The position numbers and the translations under genes were made by a program. 64,000 nt of DNA from Perognathus longimembris pacificus (taxonomy: Eukaryota > Chordata > Mammalia > Rodentia > Heteromyidae): assembly GCF_023159225.1 (NCBI RefSeq), contig NC_063162.1, positions 94,506,880 through 94,570,879 on the forward strand. The letters run 5' to 3'. The notes under the pieces are model-generated. The model was not told the origin of the DNA and made no database searches. It worked only from the letters and a program-made list of their open reading frames with translations. Positions 48,247-59,769 of the stretch are shown here, piece after piece. Positions within the stretch are counted from its first letter, which is position 1, and each line of letters begins with the position of its first letter.

Positions 48247-49612
48247 TTGGGAAGCAAGGTGCAACAGCCAAACCCAAACCCAGAGCCAGGACACCAGGGC
48301 ACAAGGCTCCCACTGATGGACCAGCACAAAACCAAACCAGGGAAGCCACCCACAGTTCTCCAGATGCGAAAATCACAAAGAAATATAACACAGTTCATCA
48401 AAGGGCAAGCCAACTTCCCAGCTCCAAAAAGCAGCACAATTGAAGAGGAGATGGAGAATAAAAAAGCAAATGAGGCCATGTTAACAGAAATGATGGAAAG
48501 CATCAGAAACGAAATCAGAAAACAATTCCAGGAGTTTAGAGTGGAAGTCCTGAAGGACATCCAGGAAGCCAAGAAAGAAATGGAAGCAAAAATGGATACA
48601 ATGCAAACCTCCATTAAAGAAGACCTTAACATCCTGAGAAGTGAAATGCATGAAAAAATAGATTTAAAATAGAACTCTTTTTTTTTTTTTGCCAGTCCAG
48701 GGCCTTGGACTCAGGGCCTGAGCACCATCCCTGGCTTCTTCCCGCTCAAGGCTAGCACTCTACCACCTGAGCCACAGCGCCCCTTCTGTCCGTTTTCCAT
48801 ATATGTGGTGCTGGGGAATCGAACTGAGAGCTTCATGTGTAGTAGGCAAGCACTCTTGCCAGTAGTCCATATTCCCAGCCCTAAAATACAACTCTTTAAA
48901 GGAAGAAATGTCCATGATCAGAGCTTATCTGACAACCATAAATAGCTCTCTGTCATCCATAAACTCTGCAATTGAATCCACAGCACAAAGAATTGACCAT
49001 ATGGAATCCAGAATCTCTCGCTTGGACGATGAAGCAGCCGACAACAACCAGAAAATTACCACACTCCAAGAAATGGTGAAGCTTCAGGGCAGACTAATCC
49101 AGGAACTAATGGACAAAGACAAGAGATATAATCTGCACATAACTGGAATAGAAGAAGGAGCCAAATACCAGAGCAGAGGGCTTCATCATATTTTCAATAA
49201 AGTTATTGCAGAAAACTTTCCCAATCACATAAGGGACCCCATCCAGGTAACTGAAGCCTATAGGACACCTGGCAGGCCAGACCCCAGAAAAGCCACCCCA
49301 AGGCACATAATATTCAAGACTTCAGATTTCAAGAATAAAGAGCAAATTCTAAATGCATCCAAAGCGAAGAAAGAAATTTTCTACAATGGGAAGAGGATCC
49401 GAATAACAGCAGACCTCTCCACACAAACCTACCAAGTGCGAAGTGAGTGGAAGAACACCATCCAAGTACTACAGGCAAACAATATGCAACCCACGATTAA
49501 ATATCCAGTGAAATTGGAGTTCACATTTGAAGGGAAAACCAGATCTTTCCATAGCAAAGAGGATCTAAAAGAGTATGTGAATAAAAAACCAACCCTACAG
49601 CGAATTCTATGA
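48247..49612 (+). pseudogene. L1 ORF1 (RNA-binding protein), split by a SINE
   Basis: ORF1p is the trimeric nucleic-acid chaperone of the L1 ribonucleoprotein. The N-terminal segment (48247-48672, 141 codons) includes the start of a heptad-rich coiled coil (EEEMENKKANEAMLTEM..., from about residue 67). A stop codon, TAG at 48670-48672, ends it in the left copy of the SINE's target duplication. The rest (48908-49612, 234 codons open) carries more coiled coil, the RRM-like region (NLHITGIEEGAKYQSRG) and the C-terminal domain (RKATPRHIIFKTSDFKNKEQ; YQVRSEWKNTIQVL). The 217-bp SINE-plus-duplication leaves the downstream segment in the frame expected of the original gene, so ORF1 appears to have been open before the SINE arrived. 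Confidence 0.9.
48681..48881 (-). repeat. Dimeric ID-type SINE inside L1 ORF1
   Basis: Minus-strand dimer flanked by a 16-bp duplication (48665-48680 and 48882-48897) with a single mismatch (tag versus tac). Its T-tract is at 48678-48690. Confidence 0.95.
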
Positions 49613-49752
49613 GGGGAATCCCACCCAACAGAGATCGTACAAGACACACAGACAGAAACAGATGGAAACTACAATAGCCAGAGCCCAACTGAAAGAGCAG
49701 CTCACTAAAGACAAGAAAAAAAAAAGGAGGAAAAAAGCAGCCCAACAAGAAA

Positions 49753-52700
49753 ATGGAAGGAGAACAAACACTCTTATACTTGATCTCTTTGAATATAAAT
49801 GGTATAAACTCTCCAATAAAGTGGAGCAGACTGGCAGAATGGATCTGCAAACAAAAAGTTGGCATCTGTTGTCTACAAGAGACCCACCTTACAGCAAGGG
49901 ACAAAAAAGCCTCTGAATGAAAGGATGGAGCAAGATCTTCCAAGCAAACGCACCTACCAAAATGTCAGGTGTAGCCATCCTGATCTCAGACAAGCTGGAC
50001 TTTTCATTAAAATCAACTCAAAAAGACAAAGAAGGACACTACATTTTAATACAAGGAAAAATCCAAAATCAAGACATCACGGTGATAAATGTATACTCAC
50101 CAAACAAAAGAGGTCCTACATATGTCAAGCAAATTCTCACAGAACTACAGAACAAGATAGACCCAAACACAATCTTAGTGGGTGACTTTAATACCCCACT
50201 CTCTCCAAGAGACAGATCCAACACCCAGACGATCAGCAAGGGAGCTGAGGACCTAAGTAACACCATTTCCCAAATGGATCTGACTGATCTATACAGAATC
50301 TTCCACCCTACAGAGACCCAATACACCTTCTTCTCAGCAGCCCATGGATCATACTCCAAAATAGACCGTGTCATAGCCCACACAGACCAAATTAAAGATG
50401 AAAATAACAAATTCATAAACCACAATGACAATAAAAATACATCACAAAAAAACCTATGGGACACAGCTAAGGCAGTACTGAGGGGCAAGATCATCGCCCT
50501 CAGCACTCACATTAAACGAATGGAAGCAGAGCAGGTGAATAACCTCACGATGAAACTAAAACACCTGGAGAAACAAAAAATGACCGAATCTAAAATGACT
50601 AGGAGGAGAGAGATCACAAAGATCAAAGAAGAGATAAATCTGATTGAAAATAGAAAGACCATTCAACAAATAAATAAGACTAAAAGCTGGTTCTTTGAGA
50701 AAATAAGTAAAATTGACAGACCCCTCGCAAGACTTCCAAAAAAAAAAAAAAGAGAAGAGACTCATATTCGTAAAATGAGGGACTCCACTGGAAAAATTAC
50801 AACAAGTACACACGATATTCAAACAATCATAAGGAGCTATTTCCAGAACCTCTACTCAGTAAAAAACAACAATATTACAGAAATGGATCAATTCTTAGAG
50901 AAGTATAAACTGCCCAAACTGAACCAAGAAGAAATAAATCAGCTATATAAACCAATAACTTACAGTGAGATACACGAGGTAATCAAGAACCTCCCAACAA
51001 AGAAAAGCCCAGGCCCAGATGGATTCACCAACGAATTCTACAAAACCTTTAGTGAGGATCTAATATCAATACTCCGCAAACTCTTCCGCGAAATAGAAAC
51101 AGAGGGAGAAATCCCAAACTCATTCTATGAAGCTAATATCATACTCATTCCTAAACCAGGCAAAGACCCAACAAAAAAAGAGAACTACAGACCAATATCA
51201 CTAATGAACACAGACGCAAAGCTCCTCAATAAAATATTAGCTAACAGGATCCAGAAACTGATCAAGAAAATTATACATCATGACCAAGTAGGCTTCATCC
51301 CACAGTCACAAGGATGGTTCAACATCCGTAAATCAATCAATGTAATTCACCATATCAACAGAAGTAAAATCAAGAATCACATTGTTATCTCAGTCGATGC
51401 CCAAAAAGCCTTTGACAAAATACAACATTGATACTTATTAAAAGCTTTGGAGAGAACAGGCATAGATGAACATTCTTCAAAACATTAAAAGCCATATACA
51501 ACAGACCAACTGCTAACATCATATTAAATGGAGAGAAACTTAAATCATTCCTCCTAAACTCAGGAACAAGACAAGGATGCCCACTCTCCCCACTTCTTTT
51601 CAACATAGTGCTGGAATCCCTAGCCATAGCAATAAGGCAAGAGGAGGACATCAAAGGGATCCACATTGGCAAGGAAGAAATAAAGCTATCCCTATTTGCA
51701 GATGACATGATCTTATATCTGAAGGACCCAAAAAACTCAGTCCCCAAACTCCTACACCTAATAAACCATTTTGGCAAAGTAGCAGGACACAGAATAATCC
51801 ACAAAAGTCAGCAGCTTTTCTGTACACCAGCAATGTACAAGCAGAAAAGGAAATTATGGAAACAATTCCATTTACAGTAGCCAAAAAAAGAATAAAGTAC
51901 CTAGGAATCAATTTAACCAAGGACGTGACGAGCCTGTTTAATGAAAACTATAAAAATGTAATAGGGGAATTCAAAGAAGACACAAGGAGATGGAAAGACC
52001 TCCCATGCTCATGAGTAGGCAGAATCAATATAGTGAAAATGGCCATATTGCCCAAATTGTTGTACAAATTCAATGCAATCCTCATTAAAATCCCAGTCAC
52101 ATTCTTCACTGAAATAGAGAAAGCAATGTATAAATTCATATGGAACAGCAAAAGACGTAGAATAGCCAAAGCAATTCTAGGCAAAAAAAGCAGTGCAGGA
52201 GGTATCACAATACCAGACTTCAAGCTCTACTACTGGGCCATCATAACAAAAACAGCCTGGTATTGGTATAAAAACAGATCAGAAGACCAATGGATTAGAA
52301 TTGAAGATCCAGAAATCAAACCGTACTCTTACAGTCAGCTGATATTCGACAAAGGAGCTAAAGACATACAATGGAATAAACATAGCCTCTTCAACTACTG
52401 GTGCTGGGAGAACTGGGCAGCTATATGCAGAAAACTCAAAGTAGACCCAAGCCTATTACCATGCACCAAGATCAACTCAAAATGGATCAAGGACCTCAAT
52501 ATCAGACCTGAATCCTTGAAAATACTGAAGGGCAGAGTAAGAAAGACACTAGAATTTATAGGCACAGGAAGGAACTTCCTGAATAAAGTCCCAGGGGCAC
52601 AACAAATAGGGGAGAGACTCGACAAATGGGACTACTACAAATTAAAAAGTTTCTGCACAGCTAAGGACATAGCCACCAAAACAGAAAGACAGCCAAACAT

Positions 52701-53424
52701 ATGGGAAAGGATGTTTACCAGCACAGCAACAGACAAAGGCCTAATATCTGTCATCTACAGAGAACTCAAAAAACTAAGCCCTTCCAAGCCCAATAAACCA
52801 ATTAGGAAATGGGCAAAGGAGCTAAAGAGAGACTTCACAAGAGAAGAAATAAAAATTGCAAAGAAACATATGAGTAAATGTTCAACATCCCTGGTAGTAA
52901 AGGAAATGCAAATAAAAACAACCCTGAGATACCACCTCACCCCAGTTAGAATGGCCTATACTCTGAACTCAGGCAACAACAAATGCTAGAGGGGGTGCAG
53001 GGAAAGAGGAACCCTTCTCCATTGTTGGTGGGAGTGCAAATTACTACAACCACTTTGGAGAACATTATGGAGGTTTCTCACAAAGCTCAATATAGACCTA
53101 CCCTATGACCCAGCCATACCACTCCTAGGCATCTATCCTAAACAGCAAGTCCCAAGATATCAAAAAGACATTTGTACTTCCATGTTTATTGTGGCACAAT
53201 TCACAATAGCCAAAATATGGAAACAACCCAGATGTTCCTCCACAGATGAATGGATCCAAAAAATATGGTACCTATACACAATGGGATACCACATAGTGAT
53301 TAGGAATGGTGAAATATTGTTATTCGCAGCGAAATGGTCAGAACTCGAACAAATAATGTTGAGCGAGACAAGCCTAGAACACAGAAAACAAAGGGGCATG
53401 ATCTCCCTGATATATGACTGTTAA
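49753..53424 (+). pseudogene. L1 ORF2 (endonuclease/reverse transcriptase), broken
   Basis: The likely start is ATG 49753. The APE-type endonuclease opens with LNINGINSP and CCLQETH (about 49867-49887). A one-base frameshift near 49912 moves reading to the 504-codon frame 49917-51431. That frame has [10 protein letters not shown] (about 50185) and SKIDR (about 50354), then jumps to [13 protein letters not shown] without the family's SDHN endonuclease motif, so an internal in-frame deletion is likely at about 50385-50430. The reverse transcriptase includes [17 protein letters not shown] (about 50990), [20 protein letters not shown] (51150-51210) and [21 protein letters not shown] stop at 51429-51431 and further shifts follow. 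The catalytic FADD is present at 51695-51706. The C-terminal part is open from 52033 to a TAG at 52987-52989, a Trp position in the 38.7 kb copy. The last frame ends at 53424 (...GMISLIYDC). Confidence 0.92.
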
Positions 53425-53902
53425 GAAAGGGAGATGGAGAGACAGTAGAGACCATGTCTGTGAAACCAAAAACTGCTTGCCAAATAGTATTTCCCACAGG
53501 ATTGGGGGAGCAACCCAACAGTATGTAACTAAAACCAAACAACTACTCAACATATAAAGGTCAAAAATTGACCTCTCAGTGGAATACAATAGCTCAAATG
53601 CTATGTATGTACATTCATATAGGACTACTGTCGACATATTGTCTAATATCGACATTACATTTAAAGCCCTAGGCGAATTTTCTTGGGCCTGGCCACGTGG
53701 CTACTGTATATGTTCTTGATACATTGTATATTGTATATATGTCTACCTGACCTAGAGAAGGGAAAGAAAAACAGGGCGTAAGATATCACAAGAAATGTAC
53801 ACACTGCCCTACTATGTAACTGTACCCTTTTTGCACAACACCTTATCAAAAAAATTTGTGTTCAATTAATAAATAAATTAAATTTAAAAAAAACTTAATA
53901 TA

Positions 53903-56235
53903 GTTAGCAAAAAGTATATTTTTTGGAATTTCACTTAAAATACTACAAATTTGCTTAAAATAATATTATCACAAAATTATTAGCTTAGGCAATTGGTTAG
54001 TATTAATGGTATACTGGACAGCAATATGCTAAGAATATTAACCTGTCAGCTCTTGAAATCTTCTTTACCTTTATTTCTCTTGTTTCAATTTGTTAACATA
54101 AAGTGTATTAATAAACAAACAGTCAATATAGAAAATAAACTCACAATATAACTCTACTCTTTTGGGAAGGTGTTATATCCTTTCAAAAATTATTTTTAGA
54201 ATATTATAAAAAGGATGTTATAAAAGTCTTTATAGCCTCTTAACTTAATATATTAATATTTTAAGTAATTAAATTTCCCCTCATGCCATCACTTTTTTTC
54301 TAATTCATAAACATAATGTTCTAGCTTGTTTTCAGAGAAAAAATTGGTAATATTTTTTATCCTCTACTATAAGAACGAGCCTGTCTTTATAATGAGGAAA
54401 GTGAATTAACCCAAGATTAATTTATTTTACTTTATTTTTCCAAGTTTAATTTATTTGCTCATTTTCATGCAACAGGTGGACACTTGAGCTCAATTTGCAA
54501 TATAAGAATGTATGCTCAGATGTTTTGTAGACCTCACCATCTTGAATTGTCATTCTGAATAACAAAGTCCTAAATGCTTGTATTACTTTCAAAGCACTAT
54601 ATAAATCTTAGTTATCATTAACAAAATTGTAAATAACTATCTAAATGTTCTTACTAAAAAATTAAACTGTGTGATAAAATATTACAATGTCCTGTAAAAC
54701 TTTAAAAGTCAAGATATGTATTATCAATAAAACTTTCTTTGCCATTTCTTCAAAGTTTTCTTATTTGTTAAAACTGTAAGGTTAGTCTTCTCATCTTCCT
54801 CATTTTCTTTCATTTTGTTTCAACACCAGTTTTTAAATGTCCATGGAGTGGCTGGTAATATGCTAATGAGGAAGATTAGAAAACAAAAAGGAAGTTGAGG
54901 CTTCGATTCTAGAGTTCTTTCATTTGGTTGCTATAAAATGAATCAATGTTGAACTTAACTCCAATGTCACTGAGAAGAAACATTGTCACCATGAGTAGAA
55001 GAAATACCACCCTAGGAACATGACAGAGTGATAGGAGAAGGGAAGAGGGAGATAGAATAAGTGGTTGTAGGTAGCAAATAGTGCCTTAACTAACAGTTGA
55101 CATCAAAGTATTCTGCTAAAGAGCAAAATGGAAACAATGCTGAACTTTTGTGAGTTTAGAAAGCGGTGTTTCTTGGGCAGTCAATGTTTGGAATAGGTAG
55201 GAATTTTAATCCTTGGTTTCCGTGACTTAAATTTAAAAGTTAGAATTGTGGTTAGCTTTAGCTTAAGAAATGGTGGCAAGTGATGGAATAACAATTCACT
55301 ACCCTAGAAGGTAGATAGAGTCCTGGCTAAGCTTGTAAAACCAGACTAAGATTTAAGGGTATACATCTATTATATCATTGCTAGAGTTTAAGAGGATAGT
55401 CTAGATGAGAACCAATTCGAGGTCACTTTGCTGGCTTGCTATTCTATTTATCACTGCAAACCAAATTAAGATTGGTTCTATCTGTGGAGAACATGCAGCA
55501 ATCCAAGGCTTGAAATGCTCGACAATGCAGAGGGGATGATGCTGTCAGGAGGTCAGAGAGTTCATTCCAAAAGACAAAAGAAAAATGGAAACAGCAAAAT
55601 AAGGCTTGCAGAAACACCCATGGGTCTTTTCATCTTCACTTAAATTCTGAATGAGTAATCTGTCCCTGGATAGCTCAAACACCAGTAGCTCATTCCAAAA
55701 TTCCTGGGAACATTTTGGGGAGTTTTTCCAAAAACATTTTTGATCATTATTCTCAGTTTTTTAGGCAGAGTTTAACAGTAGTTCTTCTGAGCACTTTTAT
55801 TTTATGGCATACAGGATATAGTATATTCTTACACGAGTATATTTCCACTGACTTTGTTCTGGCTTCTTAAGATCTTATTCCATAATATTGAAGAAAAGAA
55901 ACTTGGTTCTGGTGAGGTGAAAGATGAGTTTGAGCATTCTAATGAAGGTTGACTTGGATCACCTTAGGAAAGGCAGAAGCGGATACGCTGAATAACAGTC
56001 AGCAGTAGTTGAAAAAGTCTTCAGGTTAAAGATCTTGGAAGGGGAGCTTGTAATATATCACAGAACAGTGGTTGCAGTAAGGTTGTCAGTTTCATATATC
56101 ATGGTGTTAAAAGCATGGGCACCAAACATAGAATAAGGGTTACAGCCTAAGCTCTGCTCCTTGCTAGTCAAGAGGTGCAGTGAAATCACTTAGCCATTCC
56201 ATTGCTCTGTTTACCTATTAGTAAAGTAAGGATTT
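53903..56235. other. Unique AT-rich intergenic DNA
   Basis: No gene, RNA or repeat recognised. Confidence 0.5.
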
Positions 56236-56237
56236 GA

Positions 56238-56550
56238 GGAGAGGCATTACCAGAGTTTGAACCCAGGATTTTATACTTGCTAGGCAGGTATTCTACCACT
56301 GAGCAATGCTTCTAGCCTGCTTTCATGATGGTTATTTTTGAGATGGGTTCATATTTCTTAGTCCATGTCTAGTTAGGAATCTTTCTACTTTAAGCTTCCT
56401 GTCAAATTGGGATGACAGATGTTCACCAACATGTCCATCTTCTGTTGTGATGGAAGTTTACTAACATTTCTGACTTGGGCCTGGAACTGTGTTCTTCCTG
56501 TTCTCAGCCTCCCTTGTAGCTAGGATGACAGATAGGCATGGACCCATCCA
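56238..56550 (-). repeat. Old ID-like and B1-like SINE remnants
   Basis: An ID-like unit lies at 56248-56318 on the minus strand ('agtttgaacccaggatttta', 'taccactgagcaatgct' on the plus strand). Two weak B1-like blocks follow at 56330-56425 and 56475-56550 ('cagcctcccttgtagctagg'). Confidence 0.55.
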
Positions 56551-56905
56551 GTTATATAAATTAAAGATGTCCTAAAAGGGCCTCAAAGTATACTATTTAT
56601 AGAAGCTAATTATATATGTATATACACATATATACATATATAAGTATATGTATAGAATAATTTGATCCAAAAATATATCCAGATACATAATTATTAAAAA
56701 TATATGACTATATTCATATTCTAAATATTAATTAATATTATTTTTATTGTTTGTTGTAGACAATTTTCTGCACATGTTTTGATAGTAAACTGATGCAGCA
56801 TGGCCAGATCAGTAGTGTACTAATGTTCCATTCATATCGTTGAGATCTGAGAGAAGTGAAACAGAATCTCAAAATAGTCACTGGCTTTTCCCTACCAAAA
56901 TTCCA
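56550..56905. other. AT-rich intergenic DNA
   Basis: Contains a (TATACACATA)-like low-complexity tract at about 56610-56655. Otherwise nothing recognised. Confidence 0.5.
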
Positions 56906-57090
56906 GCTGTTGTAAACCAACTGTACAATTCATGGGGGTGGGTGGAAGGAAATGGGGAGGTGAGAAGGCAGGGGAAAAATAAGAGAGGAGGTAACAAGTT
57001 GGATAAAAAAACGTTTGAACTGCCTTACATATGAAACTATAATCCCTCTGTACATCACTTGACAATAAATAAACAAATAAATTTAAAAAA
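56906..57090 (+). mobile_element. L1 3' UTR fragment (lineage A)
   Basis: Begins at 'gctgttgtaaaccaactgta' and has a purine-rich tract at 56934-56995. It ends 'ctgtacatcacttgacaata' with an (AAAT)n tail. Heavily 5'-truncated. Confidence 0.85.
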
Positions 57091-57100
57091 CTCATCTGTT

Positions 57101-57194
57101 GTGTTCTTTGTCAGCGCATATACTCAAATTGGAATAGTTCCTGGCCCTTGCACAAACAATGCATGCAAATTTGTGAAGGACTCCATATATTTTT
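57101..57194 (+). pseudogene. RNU6: U6 snRNA pseudogene
   Basis: Reads as U6 in order: 'gtgttctttgtcagcgcata' (5' stem-loop), 'tactcaaattggaa' (central), 'cctggcccttgcac', 'atgcatgcaaatttgtgaag' and 'ctccatat', then a T-rich end. About 20 nt of the centre, covering the ACAGAGA box and its flank, is missing or replaced. There are many substitutions, so it is non-functional. No snRNA-type upstream promoter is visible; the 5' flank is an L1 tail. Confidence 0.85.
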
Positions 57195-57465
57195 AAGTCA
57201 AGCTTCAATGACTACAGAGGAAATCACAAAATTCATATTTTTTGTTAAACAATTGCATAAGAGTTTTATAGCTTTGAATATAAGTCTCCTTCTATACCCT
57301 AATAACAAAATTTATGTTCTGATACACCTCAGCCTTGCCACTATTAGGCAAGTTTGGAGCACAGATCAAGATACCCGAGGAGTCTAATCTGGTCAGTATT
57401 AAATTTAGGATTGAATTTAGGATTTTAACTTTTCTAAGTATCATATTTCATATTAGTTTTCTAGC

Positions 57466-57467
57466 AA

Positions 57468-57520
<53 letters not shown>
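57466..57520. repeat. (TG)n microsatellite at a SINE tail
   Basis: About 26 TG units ending where the following minus-strand SINE begins. Confidence 0.93.
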
Positions 57521-57521
<1 letters not shown>

Positions 57522-57758
57522 CTGTCCTGCCTGGGACTTGAACTCAGGGTCTTGTACACTGTCTCTGAGCTTTTTTGACCAAGAGTAGCACTCTAACTAC
57601 TTGATCCACAGGCTTACTTCTGGCTTGTAGGTCAGTTAGTGGAGGTAAGAGTCTCATCAGGTTTCCTGCTCAGACTGGCTTTGAACAGAGATTCTCAGAT
57701 CTCAGTCTCCTGAATAGCTAGGATTGATTATAGATGTGAGCAACCGGTTCCTGGCTCA
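57522..57758 (-). repeat. Composite Geo-type SINE
   Basis: Minus strand: B1-like half near 57660-57758 ('gattctcagatctcagtctc' on the plus strand) and ID-like half near 57530-57620 ('gacttgaactcagggtct'). Confidence 0.75.
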
Positions 57759-57759
57759 A

Positions 57760-58735
57760 TTACATTGTATTTTTACTCATAATATTCAAATTTAGAGTTA
57801 ACAGAACTCTACAGTTGCCCTCAATTACCTACTTTAGATCTTTTGTCTGTACTTACAAAGTGACCTCAAGCTTGCTGACACATGTTCAATGATTAACAAG
57901 AAATGTTGATCTTTTGTCTTTCGTGTATCCAATCAGTCTTCTTTTCTCACTCTACATGGTTCTACCCTGCAATTTCTTTGAAGCCACTGTCCATTTGACA
58001 TGAAAAATGTTCTTATAGTTTTGTGGTTAGTAATTTCAAGGGGAGCTTTTTTTTTTTTTTTTTTTAAAGTTTCCAGCATGGCATAATTAAGTCCATCTGC
58101 TTCAGCTAACGCAATCTTACACTTCAGAACTTCACTTTAATGACAAACTTTTCAACAGCTCATGTTTGTTCCATTGCTCCAGTGCTGGGCTGAATTTTCT
58201 ATATATCTCCACATCATACATTATGGATCATAACTTTTTTCTATAGTGTTATATGCAATTAACTCAACTGTCTTTTTTGTTGTTGTTAGTTTATACCAGT
58301 TTTTCATCTTCCTTTTGCCATTATGCGAGTCTTTAGTCCCATGATCATCTAATACTTTATCAGTAGAAAACAAGCGTTCCCATTGTGGATGACTGATGTG
58401 CTATTCAAGATCTGAGGTGAGAAGCTATAATCACAACTTGAGACTAAACTGAGGCATGAGTCTTATATCTGTGATTATGATCTATGCTACTCAGATAGAT
58501 GATTGCTTCAGGAATATTCTTGCTGTGACACTCATTGGATTCTTGGGAATAAAGCTCTTTTGAATTTTGCATCAAACTCCTAGGTTGAGACTAGAGTCCT
58601 AGTGCCACCTACTAGGTCATAGGTCATTGAGAATTTTTAAACCTATTATTCCTCATATGATAATGTGAATAATTATTTCTGGACTATTCTTGATAAAGTT
58701 GTTATAAAATTTAAATGATTTAATTTGTTCTATGT
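57760..58735. other. Unique AT-rich intergenic DNA
   Basis: A T-run at 58049-58067. No gene or repeat recognised. Confidence 0.5.
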
Positions 58736-58738
58736 GAG

Positions 58739-58970
58739 CCAGATGTCAGCAGCTCTTGCCTCTAATCCTTGCTACTCAAGAGATTGTGATATGAGGATTA
58801 CAGTTGACGCCAGCCAGGCAGAAAATTCCTGGTGAGAGGAGACTCTAATGAACCACTCAGAAAACAGAAATGGACCTGTGGCTCACAGTAGTACTGGCCT
58901 TGAGCAAAAGAGCTCAGGGGCAGAGCACAGGTACTGAGTTCAAGCTTCATGACCTATAGAAATAAAACTC
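58739..58970 (+). repeat. Composite Geo-type SINE
   Basis: B1-like half ('ctaatccttgctactcaaga') followed by the linker ('aatgaaccactcagaaaac') and ID-like half ('tactggccttgagcaaaaga'). Confidence 0.75.
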
Positions 58971-59005
58971 AATTGAACTAAATTCATTAGATTGTTCTAC
59001 AACAT

Positions 59006-59247
59006 GAGCTAGGAGTGAGAAGCTCATGACTATACTCCTAGTTACTCAGGATGCTGAGGTTAGAGTATCATGGTTCAAAACTAGTCCAAACAGGAAAATC
59101 CATGAGACTCTTATCTCCAATTCGCCACCAAAAAGTCATTTTGGAGTTGTGGTTTAAGTGGTAGAGCATGAGCATTAGCGTTGAGTAAAAAGGCTCAGAG
59201 ATGGTACACAGACCCTGAATTCAAGCTCCAGGATTGGCACACATGAA
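59006..59247 (+). repeat. Composite Geo-type SINE, tandem with the previous one
   Basis: B1-like 'actcctagttactcaggatg' then 'atctccaattcgccaccaaa', then ID-like 'gtggtttaagtggtagagca' and 'gaattcaagctccaggattg'. Same orientation as the copy 36 bp upstream. Confidence 0.78.
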
Positions 59248-59249
59248 AA

Positions 59250-59765
59250 CTTGTTCTATATAATACTGGACATATAGGAATTCCTCAATACTGATGATGA
59301 TTATTCTTTCTGAAAATATATGTGCTAATCCAAATCTTTGTGAAATACATAATAAATTCACTTAATTATTTTCTCTTTGGGTGTGAATAAGCATTAAAAA
59401 ACTTGAAGTCCATCTGTACCTTTGTGAAAATAAAATAATGAACCAGATAAAATATTTTTTAAAAGGAGGAATGGGTATAAAAAGGAATAAATAGAGGGGA
59501 CGAATTTGATCAAAGTACACTGTATGCCTACATAGAATATCAAAAAGAAACATTTCTGTACAATTAATTTGAGCTATTTTTTTTGAAAAGAAAGAAGATT
59601 GAAATATTGTCTTGGATTGGTCATATGGGCGTTATGCTATTAAGTTTTTTTAAAGAACAGAAGAGACGGCAAAAATGCTAGTTATAAAATTTCACTGAGA
59701 AAGTAGCAGAAGAGAGACAGAAGGAACAAGAAATCAAAAAGGTTAAAAGACTGAGAGGGATTTGA
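59250..59765. other. Unique AT-rich intergenic DNA
   Basis: Nothing recognised. Confidence 0.5.
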
Positions 59766-59769
59766 TCTG

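Larger units (their letters stand above)
46829..53889 (+). mobile_element. Full-length L1 retrotransposon (lineage B)
   Basis: About 7.06 kb, flanked by the perfect 13-bp duplication aaaacttaatata (46816-46828 and 53890-53902). Order: 5' UTR (46829-48246), ORF1 (48247-49612, interrupted by a SINE), ORF2 (49753-53424, broken), 3' UTR (53425-53870) and an A-rich tail. It is the only copy here with a complete 5' end. It is immobile in its present form because both ORFs are damaged. Confidence 0.95.

Noticed and set aside
48247..53424. L1 ORFs considered as a novel reverse-transcriptase system
   Set aside because: ORF1/ORF2 order, APE endonuclease, FADD RT motif, Cys-rich C-terminus, A-rich tail and TSD are those of a standard LINE-1.
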